From contig JBKPNZ010000019.1 of the NCBI GenBank assembly GCA_046732895.1, positions 22,947-86,946 on the forward strand: DNA of 64,000 bases. Direction: 5' to 3'. The position numbers and the translations under genes are program-made. Shown here piece by piece: positions 48,907 through 57,363 of this stretch; the stretch's first letter is position 1, and each line of letters starts with the position of its first letter. Source of the DNA: JBKPNZ01 sp046732895. GTDB lineage: Bacteria > Actinomycetota > Thermoleophilia > Solirubrobacterales > 70-9. Under the pieces are notes generated by a model, which had not been told where the DNA came from, made no database searches, and saw only the letters and a program-made list of their open reading frames with translations.

Positions 48907-50370
48907 ATGGGGTTGATCCCGATACATCCCGAACCCGCGCCTGCGGGCTCTGTCCTTTCCCCCACCTTGGCCGCCACCGACACCTTCGTCCCACCCCAGA
49001 ATCTCGAGGCAGAGGAGTCGGTCCTCGGAGCGATGATGGTCTCCGAGGCGGCGATCGACCCCGTCATCCTCGACGTCCGCCTCGATGACGGCGACTTCTA
49101 TCGCGAGCGCCACCGGATCGTCTTCCGCGCGATCAAGCGCCTGTACGAGAAGGGACAGCCCGTCGACGCGATCAGCGTCGCCGAGCTCCTGCTCCAGCAC
49201 GGAGAGCTCGAGGAGGCCGGTGGCCGTGAGGTCGTTCAGCAGCTCCCCAACACCGTCCCCGCCCCGGGCAACGCGCGCCACTACGCGCAGATCGTCAAGG
49301 AGAACGCTCTCCTGCGCCACCTCCTCCAGGCGTCGCAGCGAATCGAGAAGTCCGTGCGCGAGCGCGAGGGCGACCCGACCGAGCTTGTCGAGCGCGCCGA
49401 GGCCCTGCTCTTCAAGGTGGCCCACGACGAGTTCTCTGGCGACTTCCGCCTCGTGGCGGAGGTTCTGGCCGAGGAGATCGATCGCCTCGAGGCGCTCGCC
49501 AAGGGCGACCGCGAGCTGACTGGGACGCCTTCCGGCTTCCGTGACCTCGACAACATGCTGGGCGGCTTCCAGCCCGGCAACCTCATCATCGTGGCGGCGC
49601 GGCCATCCGTGGGTAAGTCCGCCCTGGTCTGCAACATCGCTGAGAACGTCGCGACCAAGTTCAGCCAGCCGGTGGCCTTCTTCTCGCTCGAGATGTCGGA
49701 GGCCGAGCTCGCCCACCGGTTCATCGCGTGCCGCTCGCGCATCCCCAACGACCGCCTGCGCAAGGGCAAGGTCTCCGAGCGCGACTGGCCGCGGGTCGTG
49801 CGGGCCTGCAATGAACTCGAGTCGGCACCGCTGTGGCTAGACGATTCCTCTGACCTGGGTCTGCTGGAGCTGCGCGCGAAGGCGCGCCGCCTCGCCGCAA
49901 GTCAGGGCGACCTGGGCCTCGTCATCGTCGACTACATCCAGCTGATGCGCGCGGCCGACCCGCGCAACAACCGAGTTGAGCAGGTGGGGCAGATTTCCCG
50001 TGGGCTCAAGATCCTGGCGCGCGAGCTGAACGTCCCGGTCATCGGCCTCTCGCAGCTATCACGCGCACCTGAGCAGCGTCCGGACAAGCGGCCGATGCTC
50101 TCGGACCTTCGCGAATCCGGTTCGATCGAGCAGGACGCCGACGTCGTCACCTTCATCTATCGCGACGCGATCTACAACGAGGACGCCGATCCGAGCGAGG
50201 CCGAGTTCATCGTCGCGAAGCACCGCAATGGCCCGGTCGGCAAGGTGAACGTGGTCTTCCTGGAGCAGTACCCGCGCTTCGTGGATCGCGCCCACAGCTC
50301 CGCCGAGCGCCCGGTCGAGCAGAAGCCCGGGGAGGGCCCGCCGATCGCCGACCTCGCTGACGAGGCGTGA
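48907..50370 (+). CDS. dnaB: Replicative DNA helicase DnaB
   Basis: A 487-residue hexameric 5'-3' helicase. The N-terminal domain begins PPQNLEAEESVLGAMM and includes RHRIVFRAIKRLYEKGQPVDAISV. The RecA-like domain has Walker A ARPSVGKSA (near residue 235), AFFSLEMSEAELAHR, Walker B GLVIVDYIQLM and LSQLSRAPEQRPDKRPMLSDLRESGSIEQDADVV. No intein interrupts it. Its stop overlaps a DnaI/DnaC-type loader gene (GTGA, 50367-50370). Confidence 0.95.
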   Translation: MGLIPIHPEPAPAGSVLSPTLAATDTFVPPQNLEAEESVLGAMMVSEAAIDPVILDVRLDDGDFYRERHRIVFRAIKRLYEKGQPVDAISVAELLLQHGELEEAGGREVVQQLPNTVPAPGNARHYAQIVKENALLRHLLQASQRIEKSVREREGDPTELVERAEALLFKVAHDEFSGDFRLVAEVLAEEIDRLEALAKGDRELTGTPSGFRDLDNMLGGFQPGNLIIVAARPSVGKSALVCNIAENVATKFSQPVAFFSLEMSEAELAHRFIACRSRIPNDRLRKGKVSERDWPRVVRACNELESAPLWLDDSSDLGLLELRAKARRLAASQGDLGLVIVDYIQLMRAADPRNNRVEQVGQISRGLKILARELNVPVIGLSQLSRAPEQRPDKRPMLSDLRESGSIEQDADVVTFIYRDAIYNEDADPSEAEFIVAKHRNGPVGKVNVVFLEQYPRFVDRAHSSAERPVEQKPGEGPPIADLADEA

Positions 50371-51104
50371 GCGCGAACGCGCCCAGACACCTTCGGCTCG
50401 CCGATACCCCGCAGGCGGCCTGCCCGCTGGGCGTGTGCGACGGGTCCGGCTGGGTCCTGGGGCCTGAGGACGTCGCGCGTCCCTGCGAGTGTCGGGAAGG
50501 CCGCATGGCTCGCCGTCGCGCTCGCGGAATGGCCTCGGCGATTCCCGCCCGCTACCGCGACGTGTCCTTCGATCGCGGCGACATCCAGGACCTCACCGCT
50601 CGGCATCCCGCAGTGGTCGAGCAGGTTCGCGCCTTCATCGACGAGCTCGACGATCGCCTGGCAGCCGGGACGGGTCTGTGGCTCATGGGCGATGTCGGCA
50701 CCGGCAAGACCGCGCTCGCCATGCTGGCGTCGAAGCACGTGCTCGAGGCCGGCTACTCGGCCGCGATCTACTCGGCCCCCAAGCTCATGGCCCACATCCG
50801 CGCGACCTACGGCGCGGACACCGGCGGCGACGACTACATGCAGCTCTTCGGCAAGCTCACCTCCGCCGACCTCCTGCACATCGACGACCTCGGCGCCGAG
50901 AAGCGGACCGACTGGGTCCTCGAGCAGCTCTACTCGGTGGTCAACGAGCGCTACGAGTCCGAGCGCTCGGTGATCGTCACGACCAACCTCGCACCCGAAG
51001 CGCTCGAGGAGCAGATCGGGCCACGCACGGTGTCCCGCCTCGTCGAGATCTGCGGCGATCCGCTGCCGCTCTTCGGCGACGACCAGCGCTACGCCCTCGG
51101 CTAG
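50367..51104 (+). CDS. DnaI/DnaC-type helicase-loader-like AAA+ ATPase
   Basis: A 245-residue protein. The N-terminus has cysteines at 19, 24, 40 and 42 (C-x4-C and C-x-C), a likely zinc site like that of Bacillus DnaI. The AAA+ domain has Walker A GDVGTGKT, then APKLMAHIRATY, Walker B LLHIDDLG, sensor 1 VIVTTNL and the arginine-finger region GPRTVSRLVEIC. Loaders of this class open or deliver the DnaB ring at origins. The overlapped pairing with dnaB supports that role over an IstB transposon function. GTG 50367 start. Most actinobacteria rely on DciA, so this is noteworthy. Confidence 0.82.
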   Translation: MSANAPRHLRLADTPQAACPLGVCDGSGWVLGPEDVARPCECREGRMARRRARGMASAIPARYRDVSFDRGDIQDLTARHPAVVEQVRAFIDELDDRLAAGTGLWLMGDVGTGKTALAMLASKHVLEAGYSAAIYSAPKLMAHIRATYGADTGGDDYMQLFGKLTSADLLHIDDLGAEKRTDWVLEQLYSVVNERYESERSVIVTTNLAPEALEEQIGPRTVSRLVEICGDPLPLFGDDQRYALG

Positions 51105-51127
51105 CAACGCTAGTCCGGCCGCATCCC

Positions 51128-51133
51128 CATAAT
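51128..51133 (+). promoter_or_regulatory. Probable -10 box for purA
   Basis: CATAAT ends nine bases before ATG 51143, leaving at most a few bases of leader and no ribosome binding site. Confidence 0.45.
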
Positions 51134-51142
51134 TCACGCGCC

Positions 51143-52447
51143 ATGCCGGGAATCGTGATCGTGGGCGCCCAGTGGGGCGACGAAGGAAAGGGAAAGGTGA
51201 CGGATCTGCTCGCCGAGCGGGCCGATCTCGTCGTGCGCTTTCAGGGCGGCAACAACGCGGGTCACACGATCATCCGCGACGGCGAGGTCTTCAAGTTCCA
51301 CCTGATCCCGTCGGGGATCCTCTACCCGGGGAAGATCTGCGCGATCGGGAACGGGGTGGTGATCGACCCCGACGTCCTCACGCAGGAGCTGGACGGCCTG
51401 CGCCGGCGCGGCATCGACACGAGCGGCCTGCGCATCTCGGCCAACGCGCATCTGATCATGCCCTACCACGTCATGCTCGACACCGCGGGCGAGGCGAAGC
51501 TCGGCAAGCTCGAGATCGGGACCACGAAGCGCGGGATCGGCCCCTGCTACGCGGACAAGGCCGCCCGCCTGGGCATCCGGGTTCAGGACCTCCTCGACGC
51601 GAAGATCCTCCGCAAGAAGATCTACGCCGCGCTCGAGCCCAAGAAGCAGATGCTGCGCCCGTTCGCGCGGGATCCGCGCCTTGACCTCCACGCGATCACC
51701 GAGGAGTACCTGCGCTACGGGCATCGCCTGGAGCCATACATCCACGACACGGCCCACCTGTGCTGGCAGGCGCTCGACAGCGGTCGCACGGTGATCTTCG
51801 AGGGCGCGCAGGGGACCCTGCTCGACCTGGATCACGGCACCTATCCGTTCGTCACCTCCTCGAACCCGGTGGCGGGAGCGGCGTGCGTCGGAGCCGGCGT
51901 CGGCCCCGCGGATATCGACGAGGTCTGGGGCGTAGCGAAGGCCTACGCCACGCGGGTCGGTGCCGGGCCCTTCCCGACCGAGCTCGAGGACGACCTGGGG
52001 GCCCAGATCCGCGAGCGCGGCGGCGAGCGCGGGACCACGACCGGCCGCGATCGCAGGACCGGCTGGCTCGATCTCGTCGGCCTGCGCTACGCGGCGCGGC
52101 TCAACCGCCTCTCCGCGCTGGCCATCACCAAGCTCGACGTTCTCGCCGGCATGGATCCCCTGCGCGTGGCGGTCCGTTACCGAAGCTCCGAGGGCGCGGT
52201 GCTCGACGAGTTCCCGTATCACCAGTCGATCCTGCACGGCGCCACCGCCGAGTACGAGGAGCTGCCCGGGTTCGAGGCCGAGATCGGCGACGCCCGTGAC
52301 GAGGAGGACCTGCCGCCGGAGGCTCGGGACTACCTCCGCTTCGTCGAGGACCACCTCGGTGTGCCGGTCCGCCTCGTCGGCGTGGGCCCGGGTCGTGATC
52401 AGGTGGTGTGGATCGGCGAGGGCGCGGCGCGCCTGCGCGCGGCGTAG
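51143..52447 (+). CDS. purA: Adenylosuccinate synthetase
   Basis: Joins IMP and aspartate with GTP, the first step from IMP to AMP. The 434-residue protein has VIVGAQWGDEGKGKVTDLLAERADLV (GTP/IMP loop), GGNNAGHTI, TTKRGIGPCYADK, EGAQGTLLDLDHGTYPFVTSSNP, GPFPTELEDDLGAQIRERGGERGTTTGRDRRTGWLDLV and TKLDVLAGMDPLRVAVRY. Length and motifs are standard. ATG 51143 is the start of homology. It probably has its own promoter. Confidence 0.95.
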   Translation: MPGIVIVGAQWGDEGKGKVTDLLAERADLVVRFQGGNNAGHTIIRDGEVFKFHLIPSGILYPGKICAIGNGVVIDPDVLTQELDGLRRRGIDTSGLRISANAHLIMPYHVMLDTAGEAKLGKLEIGTTKRGIGPCYADKAARLGIRVQDLLDAKILRKKIYAALEPKKQMLRPFARDPRLDLHAITEEYLRYGHRLEPYIHDTAHLCWQALDSGRTVIFEGAQGTLLDLDHGTYPFVTSSNPVAGAACVGAGVGPADIDEVWGVAKAYATRVGAGPFPTELEDDLGAQIRERGGERGTTTGRDRRTGWLDLVGLRYAARLNRLSALAITKLDVLAGMDPLRVAVRYRSSEGAVLDEFPYHQSILHGATAEYEELPGFEAEIGDARDEEDLPPEARDYLRFVEDHLGVPVRLVGVGPGRDQVVWIGEGAARLRAA

Positions 52448-52463
52448 GCGGCGCGCGCCGACG

Positions 52464-52469
52464 TAGACT
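52464..52469 (+). promoter_or_regulatory. Probable -10 box of a leaderless promoter for the biotin carboxylase gene
   Basis: TAGACT ends eight bases before ATG 52478 without a Shine-Dalgarno sequence. Confidence 0.5.
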
Positions 52470-52477
52470 GCGCCGCC

Positions 52478-54259
52478 ATGTTCGAGAAGGTCCTGGTGGC
52501 GAACCGGGGCGAGATCGCCATCCGGGTCATGCGCACGCTGCGCGAGATGGGGATCGCGTCCGTCGGCGTCTATTCGGAGGCAGACCGCGAGACACCGGCG
52601 GTGCGCTTCGCCGACGAGGCGTTCCTGCTCGGCCCTCCCGTGCCGGCCGAGAGCTATCTGGACATCGAGAAGATCCTCGACGTCGCCAAGCAGGCCGGGG
52701 CCGAGGCTGTCCACCCCGGTTACGGCTTCCTCGCCGAGAACGCGGCCTTCGCCGAGGCGTGTGAGTCGGCCGGCATCGTCTTCATCGGACCGCCGGCCAG
52801 CGCGATCGAGGCCATGGGCTCCAAGACCCGGGCGCGGGAGATCATGCAGGAGGCGGGCGTGCCGATCGTGCCGGGCGCGACCGAGCCCTCAGCGGATCTG
52901 GATGCCGCGCGCAAGACTGCGAAGGAGATCGGCTATCCGGTGGCCTGCAAGGCAGCCGGCGGAGGCGGCGGCAAGGGCTTTCGTGTCGCTGCCTCGGAGG
53001 AAGAGCTCGCAGACGCGTTCGAAGGCGCCTCCCGCGAGGGCGAGAAGTTCTTCTCCGATCCGACCGTCTACCTCGAGCGCTATCTGGACGACCCGCGCCA
53101 CGTGGAGGTGCAGGTGCTCGCCGACTCTCACGGCAACGTCATCCACCTCGGCGAGCGTGACTGCTCGATCCAGCGCCGGCACCAGAAGCTGATTGAGGAG
53201 GCCCCCGCGCCGCACGTCGATGCCGAGATGCGCGAGCGCATCGGCAGGATCGCCACCGACGCGGCCGCGGCGGTGGACTACCGCGGCGCGGGAACGGTGG
53301 AGGGAATGCAGGTGGGCGAGGACTACTTCTTCCTGGAGATGAACACCAGAGTCCAGGTCGAGCACTGCGTGACCGAGATGGTCACCGGCATCGACATCGT
53401 CCGGGAGCAGGTGCGAATCGCCGCCGGCGAAGAGGTCTCGGTCGCTCAGAACGACGTTGAGCTGAGCGGCCACGCGATCGAGTGCCGGATCAACGCCGAG
53501 GCGGCGCACAAGAACTTTGCGCCGGCCCCGGGACCGATCGAGAGCTACATCGAGCCGGCCGGGCCTGGCGTCCGGGTGGACTCGGGGCTCGAGGCGGGCT
53601 CCGAGGTGACCCCCCTCTACGACCCGATGGTCGCGAAGCTGATCGTGTGGGACTCGGATCGCGAGAAGGCGACCGCCCGCATGCTGCGCGCCCTCGGCGA
53701 GTACCGGATCGAGCCGCTGATCACGCTCATCCCTTTTCATCAGGCGATCCTCGCCACGAAGCAGTGGACGAACGGCGAGACGTGCCGCGACCTCACTGAG
53801 GACAAGAAATGGCTTCAACAGACTGCGCCTGACGCCTCCTCCGCTTCGCGTCCGGGGGCGTCAGGGTCTGATGAGGGCTCCGAGGACGCGGTCGAGCGCA
53901 CCTACAAGGTCGAGGTCGATGGCCGCCTGCATGAGGTCAAGGTCATCGGGGCCGCCGGAGGGCCACCGGCGGCAGGGGCCGCGGCCGGCGCGCGGCGGCC
54001 CCCGAAGCGCGAGCGGCAGGCCGGTGGAGGCGGTGGCGGTGGTGCCACCGAGGACCTCCTCTCCCCGATTCAGGGCACGGTGCTGAAGGTCGCCGTCGAG
54101 AAGGGCCAGGAGGTCGAGGAGGGCACCCTGATCTGCGTGATCGAGGCGATGAAGATGGAGAACGAGATCACGGCCCACCGAGCCGGCAAGGTCACGGAGC
54201 TGGGCGTCGCGGAGGGGGCTTCGGTGACCACCGGCGATCGCATCGCCCGGATCGAATAG
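52478..54259 (+). CDS. accA: Acyl-CoA carboxylase alpha subunit (biotin carboxylase plus BCCP)
   Basis: A 593-residue fused subunit. Residues 1-445 are an ATP-grasp biotin carboxylase: VLVANRGEIAIRVMRTLREMG, HPGYGFLAENAAFA, the Gly-rich loop AAGGGGGKGF, HVEVQVLADSHGNVIHLGERDCSIQRRHQK, EMNTRVQVEHCVTEMVTGIDIVREQ. After a Ser/Gly linker the BCCP domain ends the protein with VIEAMKMENE, in which Lys559 is biotinylated by BirA. It carboxylates biotin for acetyl- or propionyl-CoA carboxylase; the beta (carboxyltransferase) subunit is not in the window. Confidence 0.94.
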   Translation: MFEKVLVANRGEIAIRVMRTLREMGIASVGVYSEADRETPAVRFADEAFLLGPPVPAESYLDIEKILDVAKQAGAEAVHPGYGFLAENAAFAEACESAGIVFIGPPASAIEAMGSKTRAREIMQEAGVPIVPGATEPSADLDAARKTAKEIGYPVACKAAGGGGGKGFRVAASEEELADAFEGASREGEKFFSDPTVYLERYLDDPRHVEVQVLADSHGNVIHLGERDCSIQRRHQKLIEEAPAPHVDAEMRERIGRIATDAAAAVDYRGAGTVEGMQVGEDYFFLEMNTRVQVEHCVTEMVTGIDIVREQVRIAAGEEVSVAQNDVELSGHAIECRINAEAAHKNFAPAPGPIESYIEPAGPGVRVDSGLEAGSEVTPLYDPMVAKLIVWDSDREKATARMLRALGEYRIEPLITLIPFHQAILATKQWTNGETCRDLTEDKKWLQQTAPDASSASRPGASGSDEGSEDAVERTYKVEVDGRLHEVKVIGAAGGPPAAGAAAGARRPPKRERQAGGGGGGGATEDLLSPIQGTVLKVAVEKGQEVEEGTLICVIEAMKMENEITAHRAGKVTELGVAEGASVTTGDRIARIE

Positions 54260-54270
54260 CGGGCACGCAC

Positions 54271-54276
54271 TAGGCT
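54271..54276 (+). promoter_or_regulatory. Probable -10 box of a leaderless promoter for the DUF2804-like gene
   Basis: TAGGCT ends eight bases before ATG 54285; no ribosome binding site. Confidence 0.45.
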
Positions 54277-54284
54277 CCCTCGCG

Positions 54285-55229
54285 ATGGTCGAGGCCACGA
54301 AGGCGCTTCCCTGGCGCGGGCCGGGAGACGGGCGCCCCCAGGATCTGCCGCTGCCGCCGGACCGCCTTCCCCTGCGCCGCCAGCGAACGTGGCGCAAGCG
54401 CTGGCGCTATGTCGGCGTGTTCTCGGACGAGCTGCTGCTCTGTGCGGCGAGGATCTCGGTCGGCCCGCTGAGCCAGACCTTCTGGGCATTCTGCGAGCGC
54501 GAGAGCGGCGAGATGTGGGAGCGGACGAGCCTGCTGCTCCCAGGAGCCAGGGGCGAGGTCTGGACCGAGCACCTTGGGGGCGAGGAGGTGGTCGCGGAGC
54601 TCGGCGACGCCGGGGTTCTCAACTACGCGCCTGACGAGGGCTCGCTGGTGCGGATCGAAGGCGGGAATCGCGAGTCGGGTCGAGCGCGGGCGTTCCTGCG
54701 CTTCGGCTCGGGGACCTGGGTCGAGGCCGTCTGCCCGACCGAGGACGGGCTCTACGTCTGGACCCGAAAGCGCGTCGGCGTCCCCGTCGAGTGCGACGTT
54801 CGGATCGACGACCGCCGCTGGCGGTTCGAGGGTCGGGGCATGGAGGACGAGTCCGCCGGCTACCACCCGCACCGCACGGTGTGGAGCTGGTCCTCCGGGG
54901 TCGGACAGGCGACGGACGGAAGGGCCGTGGGCTGGAACCTGGTGACGGGCATCAACGATCCGCCCGAGCACTCGGAGCGGGCGATCTGGGTGGACGGGAA
55001 GCCCTTCGAGCCGGGGCCGGTGACGTTCGAGGACCTCGAGGCGATCACCTTCGACGACGGTGCGCGGCTGCGGTTCGAGCGCGAGTTCGAGCGCCGCAAG
55101 TCAGAACGGCGGCCGGTCGTCAAGTACACGTACCGCCAACCCCTTGGCGCGTTCGCGGGGACGCTCGCAGGAGGCATCGAGCTCGCGCGCGGGCTCGGGG
55201 TCATGGAGTTCCACGACGCGACCTGGTGA
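54285..55229 (+). CDS. DUF2804-like protein
   Basis: A 314-residue soluble, strand-rich protein. RKRWRYVGVFSDELLLCAARISVGPLSQTFWAF near the N-terminus and the later YHPHRTVWSWSSGVGQATDGRAVGWNLVTGINDP with SERAIWVDGKPFEPGPVTFE match the pattern of DUF2804 (carotenoid-isomerase-like or lipocalin-like proteins of unknown function). No signal peptide or catalytic site is evident. It follows the carboxylase by 25 bases but seems to have its own promoter. It converges with the next gene, stops adjacent. Confidence 0.75.
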   Translation: MVEATKALPWRGPGDGRPQDLPLPPDRLPLRRQRTWRKRWRYVGVFSDELLLCAARISVGPLSQTFWAFCERESGEMWERTSLLLPGARGEVWTEHLGGEEVVAELGDAGVLNYAPDEGSLVRIEGGNRESGRARAFLRFGSGTWVEAVCPTEDGLYVWTRKRVGVPVECDVRIDDRRWRFEGRGMEDESAGYHPHRTVWSWSSGVGQATDGRAVGWNLVTGINDPPEHSERAIWVDGKPFEPGPVTFEDLEAITFDDGARLRFEREFERRKSERRPVVKYTYRQPLGAFAGTLAGGIELARGLGVMEFHDATW

Positions 55230-55877
55230 TCAGTCCGGGTAGACGCCGGGCACCTTCCACCGCCAGGGCGGCTCCTCCCCCGGCGCGAAGTCGAACTGGT
55301 TGCGCCCGTCGAGGGTTTCGAGCGGAACCAGCTTCGGATCCGCCGAGTCGAGGAGCGGCGTCGAGGCAAGGCGCGTGACATCCTCCGAGGTGGCCCGGCG
55401 ATCGATTCGCTCCCATCCGAGGGTTGGGCGGTAGACCCAGTAGGTGGCCGTGACCGGGCCGCCGGAGCGCCGCTCGTCGCTGACGGACGTGAAGGCCGTG
55501 GTCCGCCGGTTCGAGGCGGTCAGCCGGATGCCGTCCGCCGGCATCGCACAGCTCTGGCTGCGGCAGTAGCGGAAGTCGACGGGGAGCAGCGGGGTCCCGT
55601 CGGGAGCCGGCCTCGCCGCGGGAACCGGGGCCAGAGCCCTGACGAGCCCGGCCACCGGGCGCCCGTACGCCTCCGTCAGCGGATCACGCCAGCACGGCCC
55701 TGGTAGCCGCGGCGCGCACCGAAGCTTTCGAGCGATCGCGCTGCCGAGCTCGCGTCCCTCTTGTAGGGGCGGTGACGAGGCGAACGCCGCGATCCCCGCC
55801 AGGGCCATGAGCGCCACGAGCATGACCAGGGCCACGTGCTCGACTGAGGCGCCGCCCCGCTGAGATCCGGGTCGCAT
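55230..55877 (-). CDS. Pilin-like/TadE-type exported protein
   Basis: A 215-residue protein. The N-terminus RPGSQRGGASVEHVALVMLVALMALAGIAAFASS has the look of a class III (Flp/TadE) prepilin: a short basic leader, Gly-Ala-Ser-Val-Glu with Glu near position +5 of the mature chain, and one hydrophobic helix. The remainder is extracytoplasmic, with Cys pairs (CAPRLPGPCW, CRSQSC) and no known domain. No pilus assembly genes lie nearby. ATG 55877 start. Confidence 0.65.
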   Translation of the reverse strand: MRPGSQRGGASVEHVALVMLVALMALAGIAAFASSPPLQEGRELGSAIARKLRCAPRLPGPCWRDPLTEAYGRPVAGLVRALAPVPAARPAPDGTPLLPVDFRYCRSQSCAMPADGIRLTASNRRTTAFTSVSDERRSGGPVTATYWVYRPTLGWERIDRRATSEDVTRLASTPLLDSADPKLVPLETLDGRNQFDFAPGEEPPWRWKVPGVYPD

Positions 55878-55929
55878 GGCCCGAAGCTAGGGTGGCCTGA
55901 CGCCCGCGTGGCGCGGCGATCGTGACTGA

Positions 55930-56202
55930 TCAGGAAAGTCCCTCGCGCGCTTCACGCACGAGGGTGACCGCCTCGGGGAACACGATCCGAATCGCGTCCC
56001 TGACCTGAACCGCCTGCTCGTCGCTGGAGCCCTTCAGGTCGAGGCCATTGATGGCGGCGACGGTCATGTCGACGGCGAGCTTGATCGCGTTGTCCGCCCA
56101 GGCGACGCGCTGCGCGCCCTGCATCTGCTCGGCGAGCTCGCCGAGCCGCTCCCGCAGCTCGTCCGGGTCGCCGAAGAGGTTGAAGCCTTCGCTGCCTTCC
56201 AT
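55930..56202 (-). CDS. Conserved 90-residue helical protein
   Basis: MEGSEGFNLFGDPDELRERLGELAEQMQGAQRVAWADNAIKLAVDMTVAAINGLDLKGSSDEQ continues to a C-terminal helix (VRDAIRIVFPEAVTLVREAREGLS). It is all-helical by composition, cytoplasmic, without known motifs; the first half could form a coiled coil. ATG 56202 is chosen since residues further upstream read as shadow of the divergent SDR gene. Function unknown. Confidence 0.6.
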   Translation of the reverse strand: MEGSEGFNLFGDPDELRERLGELAEQMQGAQRVAWADNAIKLAVDMTVAAINGLDLKGSSDEQAVQVRDAIRIVFPEAVTLVREAREGLS

Positions 56203-56259
56203 CTCAGTCGATGATAGAGAGCCCGATGCGGCGGCAGGGGTGGGCGGGCGGCGTTCGAG

Positions 56260-56265
56260 TAGCCT
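56260..56265 (+). promoter_or_regulatory. Probable -10 box of a leaderless promoter for the SDR gene
   Basis: TAGCCT ends nine bases before ATG 56275 with no ribosome binding site. Confidence 0.4.
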
Positions 56266-56274
56266 GCGCCGGCC

Positions 56275-57081
56275 ATGGCGCTTCCGCCGCCATCTCCCTC
56301 CGCGACCGCTCTTGTCACTGGCGCCTCCTCGGGAATCGGCGCCGCCATTGCCGGCGAGCTTGCGAGGCGTGGGCACTGCGTGACCCTGGTGGCGCGGCGC
56401 GAGGCACGACTCCAGGACCTCGCCACCGAACTGCGCGACGAATACGGCGTTCGCTCCGAGGTCCTCGCCGCGGACCTGGCCGAAGCGGGTGCACGTGACG
56501 CGCTGGCTGAGGCGATCGTTGAGCTGGGGCTCGAGGTCGAGATCCTGGTCAACAACGCCGGCTTCGGTCACTCGAGCGACTTCGCCGACAGCGACCGTGG
56601 CCGCCTGCTCGAGATGGTTCGCGTCAACTGCGAGGCTCTCGTCGACCTCCAGGGCCGCTACCTGCCGGGGATGGTGGAGCGCGGTCGCGGCGCGGTCATG
56701 AACATCGCATCGACCGCCGCCTTCCAGCCCCTGCCGGGCACGGCCAACTACGCGGCCACGAAGGCCTTCGTCCTGAGCCTCAGCGAGGCGACGCACGCCG
56801 AGCTTGCGGGGACTGGAGTGACCCTGACCGCGGTGTGCCCGGGACCGGTGCGAACCGAGTTCTCCGAGGTCGCCGGCATCGGCGAAGCCGAGGAGAAGAC
56901 CCCGAGTGCGGTGTGGATGTCAGCGGAGGCCGTTGCGGCCGACGCAGTGAGCGGCACCGAGAGGGGCAAGCGGGTCGTCATCCCGGGACTCCTGAACCGC
57001 GCCGGCGCCCTGACGGGCCAGCACGCCCCTCGGCTCCTCGCGCTTCCGGTGGCACGCCGCATCTACCGGCAGGCCCATTAG
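56275..57081 (+). CDS. Short-chain dehydrogenase/reductase
   Basis: A 268-residue classical SDR. The NAD(P) loop is VTGASSGIGAAIAGEL, with VARREARL after strand 2 (Arg favours NADP). NNAGFG marks strand 4, and the catalytic Ser and Tyr-x3-Lys are in NIASTAAFQPLPGTANYAATKAF. PGPVRTEFSE follows. It resembles the DltE/YqjQ-type oxidoreductases with a lipid- or ketone-like substrate. No neighbouring gene fixes the substrate. Confidence 0.9.
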   Translation: MALPPPSPSATALVTGASSGIGAAIAGELARRGHCVTLVARREARLQDLATELRDEYGVRSEVLAADLAEAGARDALAEAIVELGLEVEILVNNAGFGHSSDFADSDRGRLLEMVRVNCEALVDLQGRYLPGMVERGRGAVMNIASTAAFQPLPGTANYAATKAFVLSLSEATHAELAGTGVTLTAVCPGPVRTEFSEVAGIGEAEEKTPSAVWMSAEAVAADAVSGTERGKRVVIPGLLNRAGALTGQHAPRLLALPVARRIYRQAH

Positions 57082-57102
57082 GTCCGCGTTACGGCCGGCG
57101 CG

Positions 57103-57363
57103 ATGCGGGTAGGGCGAGGGCGAGTGGAGACTTCCCGACAGCGGGCGGCACGAGAGCGGATCGAGGGACTGATCGGCCTGGCGGCCCCGGTGCTGGATCT
57201 CGTCCTGAGCGTGGGCGAGCGGATTTCGCGTGCGCTCGCCCCGGCGGACGAGTACTACCCCATCCGCCCGCCCGAGGAGTCGCTGGAGCTGAGTGAGTCC
57301 GAAGCCCCGCTTGCCGGCGTCGCGGCCCCCTCGCCCTCGGACGGCGCCGAGGACGACGCGTAG
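57103..57363 (+). CDS. Small protein of unknown function, antisense-overlapping def
   Basis: Up to 86 residues (79 if the GTG at 57124 is used): METSRQRAARERIEGLIGLAAPVLDLVLSVGERISRALAP, an amphipathic to hydrophobic helix, followed by DEYYPIRPPEESLELSESEAPL and an acidic tail. It resembles a small membrane-associated protein. The last 109 bases overlap the 3' end of the deformylase gene on the opposite strand. At least one of the two tails is probably unconstrained. GAGGGCGAG upstream of 57124 could be a ribosome binding site. Confidence 0.5.
   Translation: MRVGRGRVETSRQRAARERIEGLIGLAAPVLDLVLSVGERISRALAPADEYYPIRPPEESLELSESEAPLAGVAAPSPSDGAEDDA

Noticed and set aside
50489..51142. Upstream extension of the purA frame over the helicase-loader gene
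   Set aside because: Homology to PurA starts at ATG 51143; the upstream residues are a shadow of the loader gene.
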